From Niebla homalea (taxonomy: Eukaryota; Ascomycota; Lecanoromycetes; Lecanorales; Ramalinaceae), in NCBI GenBank assembly GCA_019925105.1, contig JAHGAU010000024.1:744001-808000 (forward strand): a stretch of 64,000 nucleotides of DNA, written 5' to 3'. Shown here one piece after another: positions 1-9,806 of the stretch. Position 1 is the first letter of the stretch. Every line of letters starts with the position of its first letter. Under the pieces are notes generated by a model that was given only the letters and a program-made list of their open reading frames with translations, had not been told where the DNA came from and did no database searches. Position numbers and translations under genes: made by a program.

Positions 1-372
1 CACCTTTGCTTCTTTTGAAGATGGGAGAATAATGAGTCTTGGTGATCGTCGGTGTATGCATATACTATGCAAGCGAGCCTCGACTTTACCTGATACAATT
101 CGCCAGTTTCAGCTGGGTATTGAGCTTTGTGGCACAAGGCCGACGCTTGGGGTCCAGAACGCTGTGATATGACTTTCACCTTGACAATAATATCAAAAAA
201 TAATATTAATCCATTGAAAACCATCTCCATCGATCGAGGATCGACAATCGATCTAACATGACTAACAAGCCATTGGCATTCGAATAGGCGTGGAGCACGT
301 CGACTGTAGGCCGTAGAGTCGATCTTGTATACCCGGACCAGACTTCGAGCATGCTCAAACCGTCATAAACTT
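1..372. other. Intergenic, no gene seen
   Basis: Left edge of the window, downstream of the HTD2 stop codon. It holds no open frame of note and no recognisable RNA gene. It presumably contains the HTD2 3' untranslated region. Confidence 0.6.
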
Positions 373-1458
373 TCAGTCCACAATGTCCCCCATCATGCCT
401 ACCCTTGATCCCCCTTTGCCATCAACGCCCCAAAGCCTCACGGCTGTGCTTCCGCCCTCGGCCTCAAGTATCCCTCTATACCTCTCCCCTACATAGAACG
501 GCGCAGTAGCCCGGTAGCTTATACTCGTTGGGATCGCATACCCGTCCCCCGTCTCACTCAATTGCGAATCCCTCCAGAGATCGAGCATATTAATTAGATT
601 CAGTGGCCCATGGACCACTATATCTCTTTGGCCTTCCATTCCCCTCGCCCAGTCCCGCGAGTAATGTATCATGTGGGCGTTGAACGTCAGGGCTGAGAAG
701 CGGAAGAGCGATGTCGCTGTCTGGACGAAATCCCTTGTTCTCACAATCGCACCGTCTTTTGCGTCCGGCTTGGAAGGCAATGTTGTTCCGATCTCCTCAT
801 CTCTCAATTTCCTTTGCGAGCCTTCCTCCTCCCGAGCAAGAGACGCCTTCGCTTTTCCCTCGGGCAATTTTTCCCTAAACACCCAATCCCTCCTATCGAC
901 CAAACACACCTCCCCTTCGTCCGGCCCGTCCCTGTACTCCTTCTCCACGCCCACGACGATCATCTCCTCCCCTGCCCGGTTCCTCTTCACCACTGCACTC
1001 ACCAGCCTCGACGTCTCGGTCGCTAGACCGGGCCCCACTCTCAGGGGGTGATTTTTGCGCCATGTGATTTGACCCCCTGCCCACATGCGTCTTGTGAATG
1101 GCGCTGGCGGGGAAAATGCAAGATCTGTGCCATCGGGCCCGAGCTCGTCATTCGTGGATGTGGGGGTGAAGTAGGCTAGATGGTAGCCAGGGGGTAGTGG
1201 TGTACCGTGACTGATGATTGGGAACCTAGAGAGGTGATTGGCGGGTGCATGTTGTTCGAGCGGGAGATCAGGATAAAGATTGGGCCGATTGAGTGTCCTG
1301 CTGAGGCGATGGAGCTGGTCAGGATCGAGCTCTTGGGCGCGTATTTGCGGGGGAGCCTGCTTGGCGCGGGAGAGGAGGTCGACGCAGAGAGATTCGGCAA
1401 GAGAGTGTGAGGTGGAAATTGCGGAGGAATAGCAGCGTCGGCGAAGAAGAGATGTCAT
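373..1458 (-). CDS. HTD2: Mitochondrial 3-hydroxyacyl-thioester dehydratase, HTD2 type
   Basis: A single-exon 361-residue protein. The family dehydrates 3-hydroxyacyl-ACP in mitochondrial type II fatty acid synthesis, which supplies the lipoate precursor. The N-terminus (MTSLLRRRCYSSAISTS) is rich in Arg and Ser with no acidic residues, as in a mitochondrial presequence. The C-terminal third carries the hotdog-fold block around residues 253-290, with FRFSALTFNAHMIHY followed by VVHGPLNLINMLDLWR. The Asn-Ala-His and His-Gly-Pro-Leu elements are the hydratase/MaoC-type hallmark. It is longer than yeast Htd2 (about 280 residues) because of a charged insert at about residues 170-235. It is divergent from the gene starting at 1736, 277 bp away. 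Fungal mesaconyl-CoA hydratase-like annotations belong to the same fold, so the substrate is inferred. Confidence 0.85.
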   Translation of the reverse strand: MTSLLRRRCYSSAISTSHSLAESLCVDLLSRAKQAPPQIRAQELDPDQLHRLSRTLNRPNLYPDLPLEQHAPANHLSRFPIISHGTPLPPGYHLAYFTPTSTNDELGPDGTDLAFSPPAPFTRRMWAGGQITWRKNHPLRVGPGLATETSRLVSAVVKRNRAGEEMIVVGVEKEYRDGPDEGEVCLVDRRDWVFREKLPEGKAKASLAREEEGSQRKLRDEEIGTTLPSKPDAKDGAIVRTRDFVQTATSLFRFSALTFNAHMIHYSRDWARGMEGQRDIVVHGPLNLINMLDLWRDSQLSETGDGYAIPTSISYRATAPFYVGERYRGILEAEGGSTAVRLWGVDGKGGSRVGMMGDIVD

Positions 1459-1735
1459 ATTGCTAAAGTGGATTCATACGGATGCCGGGGCAGATCGACG
1501 TGGGATGCACAGGCCATCCTGCTATTACCGGAGCACATCTAGTCATTCTCCACGTGGAACGTCCATCTGCAAGTCGTTGAGAGCATCTGACAGCGATAGA
1601 TGCTCAAGTGCTCTGTGTCTGTCGAGGCGGGAATATCGAAGACGGAATGTATTCCGTCTTATATTTGAAATGTCTTTGAAGCAGCTGGTTTCATAACCTT
1701 ACTTTTCCTCATCATATCTCGAGCGCGCTGTTGCA

Positions 1736-2906
1736 ATGCAGAAGAGATATTTCTACTCCGCCATAGGCAAGGGTAGACCAACACGTCCTTTGCAATGGCA
1801 AAATCAAGCTACCCGCCGATTCTCCGGCACTCACCAACCTCATCAGGAAGATGGTGATTCTGAAGCCAAGTCCGAGAGTCACTCAATCTAACGTATGCCT
1901 AATAGATACTTCTGCAATACCTCGTTGGACTCGAGCTGATCGCCTCCGCTACGCCTCGAACGAAGTGCAAAACATCTACAAGAACTCCGCGGCCAAAGAT
2001 AATGTCGCGAAGGTAATTGGTTCCAGTGAGGGGTTTAAAGTCCGCTACGACAGCAGTGGTGGAGACAGTGCGTCTAACAGACCGGCGGTCAGAGCTACGG
2101 CACCAGTGGACCTGAAAGAGAGGTTGAGGCAGCGGGCGATGGAGAGGACCAGGCAAGCGCAAGGGAGCGAAGACGGACCACAACAACCAAGCCAGTCACA
2201 GAGGGACGATAGAGCGACACGTTCGAGACCGCCGAGTAGTAGTGGTGGCGTGCCTAGAGTGCCTCGAGGAAGCAGACCCGATGAGGAGGCAAGGACGTAC
2301 AGGCAAGCGGTAGACCCTATGCCTGCACCACGCAAGCGGCAGAATTTCCAACGACCGGAAGAGCCTGAAGAGGAAGCAGAAAGCAATGACACGGTTGAAA
2401 CTGACAATGTGGCAGTACAGCTTCCTCAAGCGACAATCGTCATGGACCCCAAGGGCATTACGAGAGAGGACCTCTTCCCGTGCGGCCCAGCTCTCGCCAG
2501 TGGCGAACGTGGCATGCGTGAGCAGATGGCAGAAAGATTGGTACTCGCTTCACGAGCTCTGTCCGGCGAATTCATGCAATGGGCCAGCAGGGAACAGAGA
2601 GAAGACGTGCTCGGTCTGGTCGACGTGCTGAAGCGTCGAAACCCAGCTCTGATAAGAGGAGAAGTCAAGGTACAAAGTTTGGAGCCGGACAAGGCAGAGA
2701 GCTCCACAGAAATGCTCATGCAGAAGCTCTTTGGAGGTAGCTACTCGCTGGCCTCCCCGCAGCAGGGTACAAATGACGTCCTGGGCGTCGTGAAGAGGAT
2801 GGTGAACACCAACAAAAGCTATTTTCCAGATGACGAGAATGTGGTGGTGAAGGAGGTGGGAAGAATACTCGGGAGAAGCATTCAGGCGCCGCGGAAACGC
2901 ATTTAA
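1736..2906 (+). CDS. Putative mitochondrial protein of unknown function, two exons
   Basis: Exons 1736-1853 and 1906-2906 give 372 residues. The 52-nt intron has a CTAAC branch site 13 nt before its acceptor, and phase is kept across it. Without the intron the ATG at 1736 meets a stop at 1889. The N-terminus (MQKRYFYSAIGKGRPTRP) is basic and lacks acidic residues, so mitochondrial import is likely but inferred. The middle (about residues 90-190) is low-complexity Arg/Ser/Gln/Glu. The C-terminal third is a helical, compact region that looks like the folded part. I do not recognise the family. It shares a 277-bp divergent promoter with HTD2, which fits a mitochondrial role. Confidence 0.65.
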
Positions 2907-4315
2907 GAAATACGCAATTGGTCGTTATTGATGACGTCGTGAGCGGCGTGGAGGGGACAGTGAATGGCATCTGTGAATGGCATCCGGTCATATTTCACTA
3001 AAGAGGACAATGTGGTGTGGAAGTTGTGTGTAAGCACCTGACCAAAGTACCCAAACGCTGAACGAGGACGTGGAAACGCAGGTGTGGGAAGCAGGACATC
3101 GGCAACGAAGTAAACATAGGTACCCTGATTGTGATTTGATGACCTATGGATATGTTGGAGCATAGAGAGTATATGATAGGTATATTTGGAATACTTAATC
3201 CGTTGTCTGCTACGTTTCAAATCGTGGTGTATTGCGGCTTGTGCGGCAATCAACCTTTTCAGACCCTGCAGATTATCCGGACCCCGAGTTCCAGGAGGGG
3301 ATGGCAAAGAGATTGCACATACAGAACGTGGCAGTCAAATTCGGTGTCGTGGTTCTGAACGCCTATCGAGGCCACTGAAGTGCGTGATGGGACTAGACCC
3401 ATGGTTGAAGCAGTCAAAAAAAAGCCTCAGTATCTTCGGCGTTTACATTTGGAGAGCTGGAATACGCCTCAAGAGATCCTAAAACCATGAGAACTCCCCA
3501 TTCGCATGCACAGTCATTGGTTCTGCTTTACATTAATGTGGCGATGATCAGCAGAGACGCACGAATTGCAGTGTGTAAGCGTGGGGACGAATGTGATACA
3601 TCATACATGGAAGCTGCGGTGGGGGAAATGCCAGAATCGCTGAACGATTCGGCAATTTTGTGGCGATAGTTAGGCCAACAGCAAATCAGAAAGCCAGCCA
3701 AGCTGCACAAGCATGGGCGGATTGTTTTGAGCTAGGACTATCTTGGATATTCATGGATTGGTATCGTGCGGAGTTCAGCAAATCAGAACATGAGAAAGCA
3801 ATGCATAGTCCCCATCTGGACAGCCGAACTGCACCACGACGAGCTATCGCTGCTTTGCGGATAGTGTGGCGATGAATGAAGTTTAGCATATCTGCGGCAT
3901 CTTACAAGTCCGAGATCTTGGATGACGCCAATACTCAAACAAGACGTTGATCAACCCTGCAGGCTGCAGCATGTATCTCTGGCACAGTGCATTGTCCAGT
4001 GTTCCAGGTCCGCTAGAGAGCATCCAGTTAATCCAGAGCGCCCCTAGCCTGACCGAAAAACGCCAAAGCTCCTATGGATGAGCTGGGAAAAGATGCAATA
4101 AGGCAAAGCTCACTGCCTGCACCGCTGTTCCCTCTCCATCTCGCCAGTCTTTCTAAGTAATACGGTGGTCTAAACCCACCCTGCTTTATTTCAGCAAACC
4201 TTTTAATTCTTCTTCTGCCAATTCAACATTGAGTACAGCAGGCCTGCTCATATATCGTGACGTACACATTACGCATTGCCGAAGCTTCGTCCACCGACGG
4301 AGTCCGACGACCCCA
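2907..4315. other. Intergenic, 1.4 kb, no gene supported
   Basis: Only short frames (98 codons or fewer) are present on either strand. None has splice-compatible neighbours or family features. No tRNA-like T-loop or repeat array was seen. Confidence 0.55.
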
Positions 4316-6762
4316 ATGCCTTCAAGCATGACCTCACGATCTCGGTCACGGTCCACCTTACGACCAGGCTCAAGAGAGCATTCAGGGAAGCTTGTGAAGA
4401 GCAATCCAGGTAGCAGAAGTTGCTCTCCAGCTGTTTTCAACCGTCGTGTCGCCAAATTGGACATGTATCTCTACAAGGCCCAGAGGAGAAGCTCATGCGC
4501 ATCTCTGAAACAAGCAATGGAAGCTTCGCCCTCTGCACCAACGCCAAAGGATGTCAAACGCTGGGATGGAATTGAGAGGACTTCACGGAAATGGGACTCC
4601 GTGCGCAAGGCAAGCTCACCAACAATAATGGATTCGAAAGCCATCTAACCTGCAACAGGACTCTGAACTCTGGTTCCCTGAAGGCGACTGTCTTGTCCAT
4701 TTCTATGAGCAAGGGGCTTCAAGGAGAGGCGCTTCACTACGTGTAGCTCTCGCGGACATACAGACTCGCAACTGCGAATCTTTACTTCAGCGCTTCTACA
4801 CTCCTGCCCAAACACAATTCGAATATTCACCTGATTCCGATCTGATGTCCGATCAATCATCGTACTCCCACGACACCCCCCAACACGAATTGTACATCCC
4901 GGCCCCTAGCACCTTGAGCCGGGAGGAGGCGTTTCAATATCACATTACGACCCGAAACTTCTTTGCCTGGCTCTATGAGAAGCCCCTCGTTGGCGAACGA
5001 CTCGGACATGCACTCATCTCCCTCTTGGAGCGCATGGATCACTATCGATCCGATCAGGAGCAAAATCTGGCTGATGTGCTGAGTTACATTGACGATCAAG
5101 GCTACAGTGATTTCAGACATTGCTCTGATCACGCGTTGGCGGTCCTTCAGTTCGCGGAGAAACATCAGCTTCGAGAATTGTGGACCGATGCTTTTGTGCA
5201 TTGTGCAGGCATGAATGATGATTTGGATGCCAGCATCGAATTTGAGGTCGGTGGATGAATCTACCATCTTTGATTATTTGAGCTGACCAATCTAGCATAT
5301 ATCGCGCTCTTCACAAGCTTTGATCACCCGTGCTCATATCGAAATGGATGTCCGTCTCCAAAGGGCTGGAGCATCACTGGCAACATTTCTCGAAGACGAC
5401 CTTTCAGGCTCTTACCTCGGGTTAGGAAAGGACGGCCAAGCCCACCTGGAAAGATTCCGGTCCTTTTTGCACTCATACTATATCGGGCAGTATGGCTATT
5501 GGCCTCCTCCTTCCAAAAAACCTGGCAGCGATGCTTTACCCAAGCACGTCTTCCAGTCCATGTATCTTGATTTTCGCAATTTGTATGGCTATCTCGCAGA
5601 CAGAACATCAGGAGTCACCATGCAAGAGAACAGACCCGTGGATGGCGGCATTTGCGTCTTCCAAAACATTATGAACCTTGACAAAAAGTTCAAGCATGAA
5701 CCATTGCCACATCCACTTCCTCTCGTACCTAAAGTACCCATGGCCATTCATCGAAGCAGGTCCATCTTCAACATATTTGGGGGAAACAAAGATGCCCGAT
5801 ATGATCGTCGAATCGGTGCCTCTGCAGCATTGACGGAAGCCACCAATTCTTCCAGTGATCAGATAATGAAAAACAACTTGGTTCGGGAGTACCTCCGGTT
5901 TGAGAAGCTCTGGACACTCCGGGAGGACTCGGACATGTCATGCGCTGATGCTCGAAAAGTCCGGTGGTTCCTGGTCTACACGATTCTCCAGCTCCTCATC
6001 TCAGTCACCAAAGTGCCCAAAGACGTTCGAGACACCGAACGAGTCCTGTACCCGCTTTGTTGCCAAATCGCAGGCACCCCGCCATGGCCAACCCACAGCG
6101 ACGGCACCGCAAAGAAGAAGGAAGCGATCCGGCCCACATCGCTCAAGGAGCAGATCATGGAGCTTGGACCCGATCTCGACGTCCTCAAGCCTAGTCCTCT
6201 GGTGATCAACACCGACCTGAAGAGAGCATCGAAGCTCTCCTCCCCATCTCGCCGGAGCTCATTCGTTCACAAGCTCTCTCTCAAGTCTCCCAAACCTATC
6301 CGCCCCGCCTCTATCGACTTCCTTGCTCCCAATGACCTTGGCGACGTCAGTCCTATTGACGAGAATGACGCACGTCCGATTAGCAAGGGCAACGTCAGCC
6401 CTATCGATTTCCGATTACCGGAGATCGATATCACGCCCACCTCAGCCTTGATGCTCGAGTCGCCCTCCCAGCCTTCGGATGATCCCAGCACACCCTCTGC
6501 AAGCGAGAAGGGCGGCAGCAGTGGCTGGAGCGCAAGCTCAAGTGATGACGGCATGGAGCATCACAGTATTGCCGGCACAGATAGCAACTACGGTGACGAC
6601 GAGGACGACGAAGCATCCTCACCTCGCTCTGCACGGCCGAAGGCGCTTCAGCAGAGATCGACCCTGGCATCGAGGATCCTGGCAGAGGCGCCTAAGAGAG
6701 CGCCGTCTTCAGCGAGCTTCATGAAGAGCAATCCTGAGGTCGAGCAATTCTTGCTTTCTTGA
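4316..6762 (+). CDS. Conserved fungal protein, DUF8004-like, three exons
   Basis: Exons 4316-4600, 4659-5246 and 5296-6762 give 779 residues. The introns are 58 and 49 nt, both phase 0, and the first has a CTAAC branch site. I chose the ATG at 4316 because the Ser/Arg-rich start (MPSSMTSRSRSRSTLRPGSR) suits the family. An in-frame ATG lies 87 nt upstream. After the first junction the protein reads DSELWFPEGDCLVHFYEQG, then a conserved helical region with NFFAWLYEKPLVGERLGHAL at about residue 195, and a long conserved core to about residue 560. The last 200 residues are Ser/Pro/Asp-rich and probably disordered, with many SP sites. I recall this layout from filamentous-ascomycete proteins annotated DUF8004. 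No biochemical function is known to me. Confidence 0.8.
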
Positions 6763-7210
6763 GAACCCCATTCTGTCCGAACGCTTTTCCCTTTCTTTGT
6801 GTCAAGCAGTGTCGAGCGATGGAGTCGTGTTGTGTGAAGGCAGTGTCCTTCAGGAGAAATAATACCCTGCACAGCGGTTAATTGGATGGCCTGCTGCTGC
6901 AATGTCTGTCATTTGTGACACGAGCAATATACCCAATCAGCGATATCCATCTTCTAATGTAACGAAATCTATGGGCGTAATGTCAAACAAGCTATCTACC
7001 AATTCAAATCATCTCTCTCCAATTTGTTTCGTCCGTCCGTATACCTCCTATCGTCCCGAGTGTCTTAGCAAACGACCCCGGATTCCCCCTCTTGATCATC
7101 CCTGGTGGCTGATTGGCTGTGCACGGAAAATAGTTATTCCGCCCCCCCCCAAAACCGCATCCACAATCCCCCATCATCTCCCATCACCAAACCCCCCAAA
7201 CCTTCCAACA
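6763..7210. other. Intergenic, upstream of CDC26-like gene
   Basis: An open frame runs through here into the CDC26-like gene from 6902, but its first 103 codons look non-coding. Family knowledge places the start at 7211. A run of nine C lies at 7142-7150. No other feature was seen. Confidence 0.5.
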
Positions 7211-7618
7211 ATGCTCCGCCGCCCCGCCACCACCATCGCCCTCACCGCCGAAGACATCGCCACCTACGACGACACCCGCGACCAGCGCGCCGCCCGCCTG
7301 AACCACTTCTGGTCCGCTGGTGCTGGTGGTGCTGAGAACGTCGATCCCTACCACCACCACGCCGCTGCCGCTGCTGCCTCCACGACAACAACAACAGCAG
7401 CAGCAGATAAGAATCAGCACCGGGATGATGACGCATCGTTGATGGGTGGAGGTGCGGCGAGGGTAGGGGTGGAGGAAGAGGAAGAAGAGGAGGGAGGGGA
7501 GAAGGGGAGGAGGAAAGCGTTGGCTGCTGGGGCGGGGGCAGTGGGGGTGGCAGGAGGGAGGAGGAGGGGGGAGGAGGAGATTAGGAGGGAGAGGGAGGGG
7601 AGGATCATGGGGCGGTGA
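7211..7618 (+). CDS. CDC26: Anaphase-promoting complex subunit CDC26-like
   Basis: A single-exon 135-residue protein. Cdc26 is a small stabilising subunit of the APC/C ubiquitin ligase that binds the TPR subunit Cdc16/APC6 through its extreme N-terminus. The first residues, MLRRPATTIALTAEDIATYD, match the Cdc26 pattern: a short basic/hydrophobic Met-Leu-Arg-Arg start and then an acidic helix. The start at 7211 is chosen because this motif must be N-terminal. The rest is low complexity: His, Ala and Thr runs, then a seven-Glu stretch and a basic, Gly-rich tail. Only the first 30 residues carry family signal, so the assignment rests on a short match. Confidence 0.65.
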   Translation: MLRRPATTIALTAEDIATYDDTRDQRAARLNHFWSAGAGGAENVDPYHHHAAAAAASTTTTTAAADKNQHRDDDASLMGGGAARVGVEEEEEEEGGEKGRRKALAAGAGAVGVAGGRRRGEEEIRREREGRIMGR

Positions 7619-8120
7619 GGATGAGGGGGAGGTGGTGCAGAGATGTGGGATTTGCCGAATGGGAAATGGATATGATGAGTGGAGCGGCGTCGTGGGATGG
7701 GATGGGACTGGGAAGGTGGATCGAGGTGGAATCTTTCAGGAGCTTTGAAAGGGAGTTTGAAAGAGGATGATTATGGAGTGAGGGTTCTGAATAGGATGCC
7801 AATTTGAGCGCTCAATGCTAATGTGAAGATGATAACCATCCGCCCCCCCCCCGGCCCGCTAATTGCTGTCAAATGGTGGAAAGAGTGTCGGATCTTCGAA
7901 ACGTCCTCGATGCCTTTTCGCTATTACGACACGTCCTATAGTGCCTTCTCAACTCCAGCAGATCGCTATGCACGCTTCGGATACCACCACGTCGAAATAC
8001 GGCCATGCTCGCTCAATGTTCAATCTGGTCGTTCAAATCGGTGTTGTTGTTGTGGTGGTCGATGTCGTCTTGGATTTTCATCTCACACTCTCCGGCTGGT
8101 TAAAAAAAGGTTCTCCGAAC
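7619..8120. other. Convergent intergenic region, no gene seen
   Basis: Lies between the CDC26-like stop and the stop of the GPI-anchored protein on the other strand. It contains purine-rich and C-run stretches and short frames only. Confidence 0.5.
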
Positions 8121-8875
8121 TCATAGGAAAACCATAAACCCTCCAGTCAGCCCCGCCAACACAATCAGAGAGCCACCGACGCTCCCCAACCCCAGCACCA
8201 AAGCTCGAGCCCCCCCGTTCTTCGCACCACTGGTATCCGTCGCACTCGCCCCCTGCGACCCGGCTGTCCCACTGCTCGCCGCCCCCGTCATACTCGTCGC
8301 CCCAGCACTCGCACTCGCAGAACTGGTCACATTCACCCTCGTCGGGTTCTGCGCCCCACACTTGTTATCGGTGCGGCACGCGGATTGGCAGGAGCTATCG
8401 CCCGAGGCACATTTGGCCACGCAGTTGTCGGCGGCGGTGGTGCATTCGAAGTAAGGGATCGTTTGAGAGTACTGAGAGGAGTTGGGCTGGAGGCCGTTGG
8501 AGCAGATGCAGGAGTAGGAGAGGGTGGACTGTTAATGGGGGAAGTGTGTCAGTGAGGGTTTTGGCTCTTGATGGTAGGAGAGGAGGCAGGGGGAAGGGGG
8601 GAGGGGGGTTTCCTTACAGCTGTACAGCTATTCTCCTTGGGCGTACTCGTGGCACCGGGGATTTGGAGGCAGAGGAGCGGGCAGGAGGATTTCTGATCGG
8701 TGCACCATTGTGCTGCAGAGCAATCAATCAGCTAATGCTTCATGTGCTCTATGTGAGTGTGGGAAGCCTCACCTTTGGTCGTTTCGTCGACGGTGCTGGG
8801 GTCGATGGTCTGAGGTGTGACAAAGCTCACGAGGGTGGAAGCCACAAGGGCAACGAGTGTGTTCGATGTATGCAT
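8121..8875 (-). CDS. GPI-anchored Cys-rich secreted protein, DUF7707-like
   Basis: Three exons on the minus strand (8875-8773, 8712-8618, 8528-8121) give 201 residues. The introns are 60 and 89 nt and phases match. A hydrophobic signal peptide covers about residues 1-20 (LVALVASTLVSFV). The mature part holds about a dozen cysteines in closely spaced groups (WCTDQKSSCPLLC, SYSCIC, CVAKCASGDSSCQSAC), implying several disulfides. A Ser/Thr/Ala-rich linker follows, then a Gly-rich hydrophobic tail ending in FMVFL, typical of a GPI-anchor signal. The Cys pattern resembles the fungal DUF7707 family rather than CFEM. The probable location is the cell wall or plasma membrane surface. The role is unknown. 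Confidence 0.8.
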
Positions 8876-9806
8876 CTTCCTTTCTTTGGGGGAGAGAAAG
8901 CTACAAAGAAGTCAATCTTGTGGACGATGGAAGAGATTTTTTCGACTCGAGGTCCGAGCCTCGAGGGAGTGTTGAAAGGGTGAAACAAATGTCTTATATT
9001 CCGAGGTGTTCTCGTTGGACAAAGTGAATAATGCGTCAACGAATGTAGAGTTGCACAATTATCTTCGATCCTAACGAATGTGTATGACCCTCTCGAACAA
9101 GATTCCCTATTCAGAAGATGAATGAAAAGAAGGAAGGAAGAAAGAGAAAAAAAACGAAAGGAAAAATTTCCTGCAGAGGGGGTCGTTCCACAATCATCAT
9201 ACGTATATGCAAGTGTTCCCTCGTTCCAACCCCGGAGCTCCACATCGAGTCTAGAATTATACACACCCTGCATGGAACTAGCTCCTTCCCGCAGTCCTAG
9301 TCTGCTGGATTCGTGTCGTGATTAGTGGGTACACGCGGGTACTATCAATAGTCCCACAGATCCGAGGGATCTTATTTGGTGCACGGTTGCGACCACGCAA
9401 GCAGGAGAGTGTGCTATACCGTTTCTGTAGCCTATCCACATGATGGATACGAGATGGCAAACCGGTGGGTCAGTGTGCGTATCGGTTCTGGGTAGATAGA
9501 TAAGAGAATTGGCCGTGGTGCTGATGAGGCTTCAGCATCGTTTCGCTGGTTCCTGGTTCCTAATGATTCGTACAGAAACGCAGATTGGTACCGAAAATTA
9601 ATGTCTGGTATCTCAACATACAATGCCGTATCATACAAACATTACTTTGTGAGAAGGAGCCAAGTCCCGGACCACTAACGACAAATATCCAGGCCTGCTG
9701 GAAGCTCCAAAATCATTTCCGTTGCCCATGATGCCGTGGGACTGAGGGAGCTGGAATTGCGTGTGCTACAACGGTCGGAATAATCGTGAATTTATCTAAG
9801 AATCCC
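8876..9806. other. Intergenic, no gene supported
   Basis: Contains the promoter side of the GPI-protein gene and the 3' side of the GTPase-patatin gene. Only short frames are present, with an A-rich patch around 9140-9165. Confidence 0.5.

Noticed and set aside
6902..7210. N-terminal extension of the CDC26-like frame
   Set aside because: The translation has no family character, and the Cdc26 motif must be at the N-terminus, which starts at 7211.
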